A stretch of 38,190 nucleotides of DNA from TMED23 sp913054205 (GTDB lineage: Bacteria; Pseudomonadota; Alphaproteobacteria; Rhodospirillales; UBA2165). Shown here in pieces: positions 1-6,491 of this stretch. A program made the translations under genes and the position numbers. The stretch's first letter is position 1, and each line of letters opens with the position of its first letter. A model generated the notes under the pieces. That model did no database searches and had not been told where the DNA came from. It was given only the letters and a program-made list of their open reading frames with translations. The DNA lies in the NCBI GenBank assembly GCA_046582495.1, contig JAYGEG010000045.1, forward strand, positions 1 through 38,190. Reading direction: 5' to 3'.

Positions 1-189
1 ACCACTATAACCCATTGTTATTTAAGTGATAAATAGGTTTTCACAGTTTCCACAGACAGGTTTTGATCAAAATCAGTGGAAAACATTGTCAAATTGGACG
101 GAGGTTCGGATTTTGGGTCATTTTAGAGATCGATTAAGGAAATCTTTGGCAACAACAAAGGAAATCGAGGACTTAGACTTTATCAAACA

Positions 190-218
190 ATGTCTGCTCT
201 ACCTCCGGAAGCAGACAT
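190..218. repeat. Short palindromic intergenic repeat
   Basis: Positions 190-198 (ATGTCTGCT) and 210-218 (AGCAGACAT) form a perfect 9-bp inverted repeat around an 11-nt spacer. A second weaker pair, CCGCT at 241-245 and AGCGG at 256-260, follows. Read as protein the element gives the start MSALPPEAD, which resembles the spurious MSALPPKAD-type peptides I recall being called in many alphaproteobacterial genomes from palindromic repeats. The rest of 1-272 holds no gene I can support. Confidence 0.45.
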
Positions 219-272
219 GATCGAGGTAATGCAAAAGAGCCCGCTTGTGACCCTGAGCGGACATCCTCCGAC

Positions 273-1173
273 TCAAATTGACTTTTTTACCAATTGATGG
301 AATCTTCGCCGGTAGAACTGCCGCCGGTGCTGGAGAGGATGTTCAACAATGAGAGTACTAAATCGACACAAATGGGCTTTGCTTGGGCGCGTAGGTATGT
401 TTGTTCTAGCATTCTCGATCCCAAGTCCAGGATATGGGCAATCGATCTCGCTAACGATTGGATATTCCTCAAGCGACTTATAACTATCGCGCGCTGAAAC
501 TCGGTCCCACCAAACCTGTAAATGAGGCCGGTCCTCCAACCAAAGATCCAACAGAGGCAATAAATCCAGCACTTTGATAAAGGGAGCATGGGTCGTCTCG
601 ACCAAACTGATTTCATTACCCATAATCCATGGACGTCCGTCTGAAAGAGTTTTTTCCATTTTCGCAAAAATACGTTCCCAAGCACCGACTGCGCGTAAGA
701 CATAAAGCGAATCGAGACCTTCTCGAATGCAGGATTGTTGTCGATGAATACGGTCAATATCCGTCACCTGTTTCCAACGAGCTTCCATTTTCTCTATCGG
801 TACGGCGAGACGGAACTTAGTGACAAAGTTGATCGAAGCCGTTGCCTGCATAACCAGATTCGTCGCAATCTTTGATCCATTCATCCATGTAGGCTCGCTC
901 GACTGGATCGTCCGGGATCAATGCCGGTGTCTCTTTGAGACCATCAATGTAGCGGCAAATAATTGAAGACTCTCTTATCGCTTTGCCGTTATGGATCAGT
1001 GTCGGAACCTGAGATTTCGGATTGAGCTTTTGGTACTCTGGCGTGAACTGGTCGCCATCCATCAAAACAATTTTATGAGGCACCCAATCATCTATGCCTT
1101 TTTCAGCCAATGTCATCACGGCCCGATTTGAGCAAATGGAGTCCGCTTCTTCCAAATAGTACAATTCAAGCAT
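273..1173 (-). pseudogene. Glutathione S-transferase family gene, frameshifted
   Basis: This is a cytosolic GST-fold protein split over two frames. The first part (1173 down to about 846) is the thioredoxin-like glutathione-binding half: it starts MLELYYLEEADSICSNRA and contains QVPTLIHNGKAIRESSIICRY, the cis-Pro loop and the ES motif that contacts glutathione. The second part (from about 845 down to 273) is the helical C-terminal half, with WIMGNEISLVE and a WWDRVSARDSYKS end typical of the family. Dropping one G from the GCAGGCAA stretch near 845-846 joins them as GYA-ATASINFVTKF. The reading frame runs about 60 residues past the usual GST end, so the 3' end may also be damaged. Substrate unknown. 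It lies alone between a repeat and the plsC terminator. It could be a true pseudogene or a sequence error. Confidence 0.7.
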
Positions 1174-1234
1174 TTTGGCACCTCGTAAATTCCAAATCTC
1201 CTGAAAACACCATAAACATTTATGGAACCAACGA

Positions 1235-1267
1235 AAAGAGTCCGCCTCGGCTAGAAGTGGACTCTTT
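1235..1267 (-). terminator. Rho-independent terminator after plsC
   Basis: Arms at 1235-1243 and 1259-1267 form a perfect 9-bp stem (AAAGAGTCC with GGACTCTTT) and a 15-nt loop. On the minus strand the stem ends in a run of T residues. It lies about 107 nt beyond the plsC stop, consistent with ending the ftsE-ftsX-ydcF-plsC transcript. The rest of 1174-1373 shows no gene. Confidence 0.55.
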
Positions 1268-1373
1268 GATACTATAGGAACAATGTACCTTCACGGGAGC
1301 AAAGCAGGCATTCGGCGGGTTTGAGGCGAAATATTTTGTTTCTCGAAATCCGTTCCCTCCAAGATTTGGACCG

Positions 1374-2102
1374 CTATTTATTTATTCCGACAAACCCGGC
1401 TTCTTTTTCGAGTTTTTCGGTTGCCGTTTTGATGCGGTTTTGGAGTTCGATCATAAACTCTTTGCGGCGCATACCGGGTTCAATTGGTGGCAGAAACTCC
1501 AATACGATGTTCCCGGGTTTTTTGAGAAACTTCCGCCGAGGCCAATAGAGACCTGAATTCAACGCGACCGGAACAACGGTCGCCTCCATTTGCGTATAAA
1601 TTGCTGCAACGCCCGGATGAAAGGTGCCTATAGATCCAGATGGCATTCGCGTGCCTTCCGGGAAAATCACAATTGATCGATTGTCTTCTATGATCGCTTT
1701 GCATTTCTGGATCATACTTCTCATGGCACCAGCGCCGCCGGTTCTCTCGACAATCACTTGCGCACTTTTTTTTATGTACCAGCCCCAAAAGGGGATGCGT
1801 AAAAGCTCGGATTTCATAATGTAAGCCGTATCTTGGTGGTGCCACAGAAAAAAGCCGGTCTCCCAAACCGATTGGTGCTTAACCGCATAGACAACAGGCT
1901 TATCGGGAATATTTTCAAGGCCCCGGACTTCAAACGACATGCCCGCAATTTTCATCAGGGCGAAAGTCCCCTGTGGCCATAACTTGAGCCCATACCTAAA
2001 TATCGCTGGCGGGAGCAGCATACCCAGCCAGAGCGTCAGCAAGAGGAACGCGGTCCATGCGAAAAACAATATATTAAACAGGCCGGAACGAAGGAAAATC
2101 AT
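1374..2102 (-). CDS. plsC: 1-acyl-sn-glycerol-3-phosphate acyltransferase (PlsC family)
   Basis: Inner-membrane acyltransferase that converts lysophosphatidic acid to phosphatidic acid in phospholipid synthesis, using acyl-ACP or acyl-CoA. The 242-residue length fits the family. An N-terminal hydrophobic segment covers residues 8-33. Acyltransferase motif I appears as KHQSVWE (H76, with E81 where the textbook HX4D has Asp; from memory KHQSxWE is usual in alphaproteobacterial members). The glycerophosphate-binding motif FPEGTR is at 147-152. Its ATG overlaps the ydcF stop by 4 nt (ATGA), so it is translationally coupled as the last gene of the ftsEX run. The acyl donor cannot be told from sequence. 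Confidence 0.9.
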   Translation of the reverse strand: MIFLRSGLFNILFFAWTAFLLLTLWLGMLLPPAIFRYGLKLWPQGTFALMKIAGMSFEVRGLENIPDKPVVYAVKHQSVWETGFFLWHHQDTAYIMKSELLRIPFWGWYIKKSAQVIVERTGGAGAMRSMIQKCKAIIEDNRSIVIFPEGTRMPSGSIGTFHPGVAAIYTQMEATVVPVALNSGLYWPRRKFLKKPGNIVLEFLPPIEPGMRRKEFMIELQNRIKTATEKLEKEAGFVGINK

Positions 2103-2755
2103 GGGCCAGTTGATCCAATCTTCTGAGGTTGGAGTATGTTTTCCAGTTTTGTTTGGGCCGTGGCAACAATATATTTTGTGTATTCACTGATTATCAACGC
2201 CGCGGAGCCAGGCCAAAACCACCATTGAGCCCGCTTAAACTGCTCCGGAAATACCGGATGCGGCACGATCTCAATATCTGGCATAATGTGATGAAACTCC
2301 AGCAAGCTACGTGGCATATGATAATTAGCCGTCACCAGCCGAATCGATTTATATTTTTGAGCGACGATCCAACCGGCGGTCTCAGTCGCATTGCCTTTTG
2401 TACTGGTCGCGGCATACCCCAGGCTTATACAGCATAAAAGCTCGGACGGATTGTGTTGCTGAAGCTCGAGTAATCTTCTGACGTCATTGCCGCGATATAC
2501 GCCAGATACAAATAATTTTTTGGCTTTTTGATTGGTGAGCAGTGTCAGGCCTTCTTTCAATCGGTCGCTGCCGCCGGTGAGGACAACGATGGCATCGGTT
2601 GAGCGCTCTATTTTGGTTTGGTCTTTTGGGATCAAATCGACAAATGAGAATAGCCCATAGGCCCAGCTTCCCAAAACGAGGACGAGCAGAACAACGAACA
2701 GACGGAGGCGATGTTTCGAGCGGGAAGGGCCAAACATCATGCGCGAAGCAGCCAT
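2099..2755 (-). CDS. YdcF/DUF218 family membrane-anchored protein
   Basis: Protein of 218 residues with one N-terminal transmembrane helix (about 18-36) and a DUF218/ElyC-SanA-YdcF domain. Visible family features are DAIVVLTGGSDRLKEGL, the NATETA helix start and the VTANYHMPRSLLEF stretch, which shape the presumed ligand pocket. Family members affect envelope or peptidoglycan homeostasis, but the biochemical reaction is not established, so no enzyme name is given. It starts 3 nt after ftsX and overlaps plsC by 4 nt. This order (ftsE, ftsX, ydcF, plsC) is recurrent in alphaproteobacteria and suggests a shared role in envelope growth. Confidence 0.85.
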   Translation of the reverse strand: MAASRMMFGPSRSKHRLRLFVVLLVLVLGSWAYGLFSFVDLIPKDQTKIERSTDAIVVLTGGSDRLKEGLTLLTNQKAKKLFVSGVYRGNDVRRLLELQQHNPSELLCCISLGYAATSTKGNATETAGWIVAQKYKSIRLVTANYHMPRSLLEFHHIMPDIEIVPHPVFPEQFKRAQWWFWPGSAALIISEYTKYIVATAQTKLENILQPQKIGSTGP

Positions 2756-2758
2756 GGT

Positions 2759-3641
2759 CTACACCATTTTCTTCAATGTCTTTAGCACGGTGGAGCGCGC
2801 AGTCATCATGGCTATTAAGGCAACGGCGGGGACGATGACACCAACGCTGATCCAGATCGAGATATCAAGGCTGGCCCTCGGCAATAGGCCTTCTTCCAAA
2901 TTTCTAAGAATATAGTCAAACAGATAGAGGATGGGTGCCGCGAGCAAAATGCCGACAATGCCGCCTTGCAATCCGACGATAAATGCCCGGGTGGCAAATT
3001 GACGAGCGATAAATTCATCTTGAGCACCGACAAAATGAAGTACCTCAATTGTCTGGCGATGAATGCCCATCCCGGTTCGGGTGGTGAAAACGACAGTGCC
3101 AATTGTCGCCAACGTAATGAGAAAGACCACAGACAAGGCAATCAGCTCGGTTGAATGCAAAGTGTCGACCAAACTCGTCAGCCAAACGCTATGATCATCA
3201 ACCGTCGCACCCGGTATCAGCGGTGATAGGAAGTCGTTTAGTTTTTCGGCTGTTAAATTTGAACTGCGATCTACTTCAACGTCAATGATCTGAGGGAGTG
3301 GCAGGCCGTCTGAGCCTGCTGTTTCGCCGAGCCACGGTTTAAGTAACCGGCTTATTTCACCCGCCGAGATCCTATTTGAACTCAGCACCCCATCCACTTT
3401 TTTGAGCGCCTCCAAAGCTTCTGAGACATTTTTTTTCATCAGCCTCGATGTTCTCGCCCGCGGGTATCTGAACGGTCATGGTGTCTTGGATGCCGTGCTC
3501 GAAGACGCCTGATATCTGGTGGAGCATCAGCATTCCGGCAATCGAGAGAGCCGCCAACAGAACCATAAAGGCAATGAGCCAGGGTAGGAAGCGGTTGGTG
3601 TCGTCCTTTTCCAAGGCAAGATTTAATTGGCGAAAACGCAT
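2759..3641 (-). CDS. ftsX: Cell division protein FtsX, frame broken at an A8 tract
   Basis: Integral membrane partner of the FtsE ATPase; FtsEX gates peptidoglycan hydrolase activation at the septum. The N-terminal part starts at 3641 (MRFRQLNLALEKDD, then a transmembrane helix around residues 24-44) and runs into the periplasmic loop up to GENIEADE. The frame then breaks at the T8/A8 run 3429-3436. The other frame continues NVSEALEALKKVDG and carries the rest of the loop, the FtsX permease domain with three membrane helices and the LKKMV end at 2759. Removing one A restores a protein of about 293 residues, normal for FtsX. The gene begins 2 nt after ftsE. Because ftsX is usually important, I favour sequence error or transcriptional slippage over true loss. 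Confidence 0.85.
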
Positions 3642-3643
3642 TT

Positions 3644-4360
3644 TTAAACCGCCTCTTCAGCATCAGGAGAATATTCGAGGGACGTGCCGTTTGAAGGAAT
3701 AATTTCGAGACGCCCGGCATTAAGTTTTAATATCGGGCGGCCCAATTTCCTAACCATCGCTTCGTTATGGGTTGCAATAATGACTGTCGTGCCGAGTTTG
3801 TTGAGCTCCTCAAACAGATGCATCAATCTTGCCGCGATGCGATCATCAACATTGCCGGTTGGCTCATCCGCATAAAGGATTTTTGGCCGCGCGATCACCG
3901 CCCGGGCGATGGCAACGCGCTGCTGTTGGCCACCCGACATCGTTGGTGGACGGACATCCATATGATTCTCCAAAGCGACCCAAGTGAGCAGTTCTTCGAC
4001 ATGCCGGCGAATCTCCGATTCGCGCACTCCGGCAACTCGGAGCGGCAATGCGACGTTGTCGAAGGCCGTTAAATGCGGCAGCAATCGAAAATCTTGGAAC
4101 ATCACACCAATGCGCCGGCGGATTTTAGGGAGCTGCTCGTGCGGCAACGTCGAGACGTCGCGCCCGAACAAGGAAATCAATCCTCGCGTTGGTAGATGAG
4201 CGAGATACATCAGCCGCAATAGGGACGATTTTCCAGCGCCACTGGGGCCTATCAGAAAGTGGAACGAGCCGGCTTCGAGGCCGAAGGTGATGTCTTGCAG
4301 CACCTCTGGACCCAGTCCGTAGCGGAGTCCTACATTTTCAAATCGGACAACTTCAGCCAT
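3644..4360 (-). CDS. ftsE: Cell division ATP-binding protein FtsE
   Basis: ABC-type ATPase that pairs with FtsX at the inner membrane and powers the conformational signal to septal murein hydrolase activators. Length 238 residues is typical. Walker A is GPSGAGKS at 38-45, the Q loop VMFQDFRLL is near 87-94, the ABC signature SGGQQ is at 142-146 and Walker B ILYADE at 161-166, followed by the D loop and the switch histidine in ATHNEAMV. The VMFQDFRLLPHLTAFDNVALPLRVAG stretch is distinctive of FtsE. First gene of the minus-strand run, 2 nt upstream of ftsX. A candidate client, an EnvC-like LytM factor, is encoded elsewhere in this window (36051-37316). Confidence 0.95.
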   Translation of the reverse strand: MAEVVRFENVGLRYGLGPEVLQDITFGLEAGSFHFLIGPSGAGKSSLLRLMYLAHLPTRGLISLFGRDVSTLPHEQLPKIRRRIGVMFQDFRLLPHLTAFDNVALPLRVAGVRESEIRRHVEELLTWVALENHMDVRPPTMSGGQQQRVAIARAVIARPKILYADEPTGNVDDRIAARLMHLFEELNKLGTTVIIATHNEAMVRKLGRPILKLNAGRLEIIPSNGTSLEYSPDAEEAV

Positions 4361-4442
4361 TAATACAGATTTTCGTCTTTGATTGATTGGTCATGGTTCG
4401 GGTGCAGAATGACACGGCACTTGCCCTTTCGTCCAGCGCCGC

Positions 4443-4471
4443 TTGCGCTCTGAACAGCTTTTTCCTATAAG
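4443..4471 (+). promoter_or_regulatory. Putative sigma-70 type promoter for the DUF3426 gene
   Basis: A -35-like TTGCGC at 4443-4448 and a -10-like TATAAG at 4466-4471 (5 of 6 consensus matches) are separated by 17 nt. Transcription would begin near 4478, leaving a leader of roughly 17 nt before the ATG at 4495. It sits in the divergent gap between ftsE and this gene. The -35 is weak, so the call is tentative. Confidence 0.4.
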
Positions 4472-4494
4472 TATCAATAGTGTAATGACAATGG

Positions 4495-5479
4495 ATGCCA
4501 ATGTATATTTCTTGTCCGTCTTGTTCGACCTCATTTAACGTCGATGGTGTAAACATTGGAACGAATGGCCGGGCCGTTCGTTGTTTTAATTGTAACCATA
4601 CTTGGCATCAGTATCAGGCAGTTCATCAGCCACAACCGCAATACGTGTCGCCTGGACAATTCGCTGTACCGCCGATAGCGCCGGCTCCACAGCCTCAATT
4701 TACACCGCCGCCGGCTCCTGAACTTTCTCCATCGCCAGCGCCGGAACCCATGCCAATTCCAGAACCGGAGTTTGAACCTGAACCAGCGCCGTTACCGGAA
4801 CCAGAACCCATTCCGGAAGAGGACTTGCCATCAGAAGAAGAGCTAGATGCAGCCCTGGGAGCGACGGAAGAAGGAGATACATTCGACGAAGCTCCGATAG
4901 AAGAACCGAATGAGATCAGCCTTGAAGATTTAGAAGCTCTCGAAGATCCTGAGCCGCTTGAAGCTTTTACGCCTGATCCCGATGACGAGGAAGATGAAGA
5001 GAACAAGGGCGGTATTGTTAAAACCCTGATTAAAACTCTGATCATCCTTATTATCTTTGGTGGCATTGGCACCGGCGCGGTCTTTATGCGCGGCATCGTT
5101 GTTGATCTCATTCCATCTTCGAATGTTGTCTTTGAATTAATAGGTCTTCGTGTTGCGATACCGGGCGAGGGATTAAACGTAAATGCTGGAGATCCAAAAA
5201 AAGAAAAAAATTAATGACCAGGACTGGATAATAGTTAAAGGTTTGGTCAGAAATGTAAGCGATGTGGAGCAACTTGTTCCTATATTATTTGTCAGAATCC
5301 TTGATGGTAACAAGCAATTGATTGGTGTAAACAAAGTTACTCCTTCCGTTAAATCTTTAAAACCGAACGGTCAGGTGAAGTTTGAAACAAAATTCCTTGA
5401 AGCAAAAATTTTGACGGGTCGAGACGTAGATATTGTGTATGGACCTTTTCAAGACAAAGAGGGCGGTGAACAGAAATAG
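4495..5479 (+). CDS. Zinc-ribbon (MJ0042-type) and DUF3426 membrane protein, frame broken at an A7 tract
   Basis: The N-terminus holds a zinc-ribbon with two CxxC pairs (C7/C10 and C30/C33) in the MJ0042-type pattern, then a Pro/Glu-rich acidic linker (about 45-165), one transmembrane helix (about 176-197) and a C-terminal DUF3426 domain. The first frame stops at 5212-5214 just after DPKKEKN. The DUF3426 portion (NDQDWIIVKGLVRNVSDVEQ, then a beta-rich stretch to 5479) is in another frame. Removing one A from the A7 run at 5204-5210 joins them as KKEKINDQDW, about 327 residues. Function unknown; zinc-ribbon plus TM plus DUF3426 is common in alphaproteobacteria, often close to ftsEX. An ATG at 4501 is an alternative start. 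No clear Shine-Dalgarno sequence is visible. Confidence 0.75.
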
Positions 5480-5618
5480 CTTTTAATTTTCCTCAAATTC
5501 GGCAATTTGTGCCGGGTCTGCCCACCTCTGAAATCCTGCCCAACATGCTAACCTTTTGATAATAAATGATTTTAGTTTCCGTGCATCCGGCATGGTTTTT
5601 ACTCTGTTATTGGGTATG

Positions 5619-5635
5619 CGCTGCAAATTGCAGCG
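5619..5635. promoter_or_regulatory. 17-bp perfect palindrome, possible operator
   Basis: CGCTGCAA-A-TTGCAGCG is a perfect 8+1+8 palindrome that ends 19 nt before the start codon of the small gene at 5655. Its position just ahead of a strong ribosome binding site suits a repressor or dimeric regulator site. There is no poly-T tail, so it is not a standard terminator. No regulator can be assigned. Confidence 0.3.
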
Positions 5636-5654
5636 TGCTTGAGGGAGCGAAAAA

Positions 5655-5793
5655 ATGAATTGGATACATCATCACACAGAACTCGAGCGGTTTGAGCGCT
5701 ACCAGTTGGATGAGTGCTCGCGTAGAAATGCATCGTCTGCGCCGTGAATTTTTCCGAGAATTGGTTTCCAGGCTGAAAGACACCCTAGCGTAG
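5655..5793 (+). CDS. Small basic helical protein, probable frameshift
   Basis: ATG at 5655 is preceded by an excellent Shine-Dalgarno sequence, GAGGGAG at 5641-5647, 7 nt away. The frame starts MNWIHHHTELERFERYQLDE and then stops early (end near 5747). If one base is dropped at about 5715, the next frame continues ARVEMHRLRREFFRELVSRL and ends KDTLA at the TAG of 5791-5793. That would give a protein of about 45 residues, a single amphipathic charged helix without a membrane segment. Function unknown. The ribosome binding site and the coherent helix across the break are the only support. The preceding 5480-5618 shows no gene. Confidence 0.35.
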
Positions 5794-5866
5794 ATCATAT
5801 GACACATGAGGTCGTTGCGTCCCCTCAAGTGCTAAGGTTAGAGTGTTCTCAGAAGAGGGGAACAAC

Positions 5867-6424
5867 ATGCGCTTGAATCTTGGCTGTGGTAACAGCAAAA
5901 TCGACGGCTATCTCAATGTCGATAGCCAAGAGGCCTGCGCGCCTGATCAAGTTGTAGACCTCGAAACATTCCCCTGGCCTTTTGAAGATAACAGCGTCGA
6001 TGAAATAGTGATGAGCCATGTTTTGGAGCATCTCGGTGAGACTAAAGAAATTTATCTCTCAATCATCCAAGAACTTTATCGTATCTGTAAGGCAGATGCG
6101 GAGATCAACATTAAAGTACCGCATCCGCGCCATGATGATTATATCACTGATCCAACTCATGTACGGCCTATCCTGCCGCAGCAGTTTCACCTGTTTTCAA
6201 AACGACTGAATGCTGAATGGCGCGACGAAGGATATGCCAATACACCCTTGGCGGATTATCTCGATGTTGATTTCGAAGTAGAAGACGTGCAGTGGGTGCC
6301 CGCCGATGAATGGATTGAGCGCCTGCAAAGCGGCAAAGTCTCCTCGGACGAACTCGCAACTCGCGCTCAGCACGAATACAATATTCTGAAAGAAATACAG
6401 ATTAAGCTACGCGTGGTTAAGTAA
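5867..6424 (+). CDS. Class I SAM-dependent methyltransferase
   Basis: A 185-residue protein with Rossmann-type methyltransferase motif I, LNLGCGNSKIDGYLNVD, starting at residue 3, an acidic strand-2 end, DLETFPWPFEDNSVDEIVMSHVLEHL as motif II/III, and a conserved HPRHDDYITDPTHVRPI stretch. This resembles methyltransferases found with polysaccharide or cell-surface genes (type 11/predicted SAM methyltransferase), but the substrate is not evident. The open frame extends to a GTG at 5843, but I choose the ATG at 5867 because AGAGGGG lies 7-13 nt ahead and the motif I strand then starts the protein as usual. It stands alone on the plus strand and ends 11 nt before a large palindrome. Confidence 0.8.
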   Translation: MRLNLGCGNSKIDGYLNVDSQEACAPDQVVDLETFPWPFEDNSVDEIVMSHVLEHLGETKEIYLSIIQELYRICKADAEINIKVPHPRHDDYITDPTHVRPILPQQFHLFSKRLNAEWRDEGYANTPLADYLDVDFEVEDVQWVPADEWIERLQSGKVSSDELATRAQHEYNILKEIQIKLRVVK

Positions 6425-6435
6425 GCCACTTTCGT

Positions 6436-6491
6436 AGAATCCCCCCACCCTAACACTCCCCCTCAAGGGAGGGTTAGGGTGGGGGGATTCT
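6436..6491. repeat. Large perfect hairpin / palindromic intergenic repeat, likely bidirectional terminator
   Basis: Arms 6436-6454 and 6473-6491 are perfectly complementary over 19 nt (AGAATCCCCCCACCCTAAC and its reverse complement). An inner 5-bp stem follows (CTCCC 6456-6460 with GGGAG 6467-6471) and a small loop. The C-rich CCCTAAC pattern is like abundant palindromic elements I recall from proteobacterial intergenic regions. It separates two convergent genes. The right arm overlaps the TAG stop (6490-6492) of the DUF4175 gene. Confidence 0.75.

Noticed and set aside
26..220. 64-residue frame starting with GTG
   Set aside because: No ribosome binding site, no recognisable domain, and it runs into the palindrome at 190-218.
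4695..5111. Minus-strand Ser/Gly-rich frame
   Set aside because: It is the antisense reading of the Pro/Glu-rich linker of the DUF3426 protein; simple composition explains the open frame.
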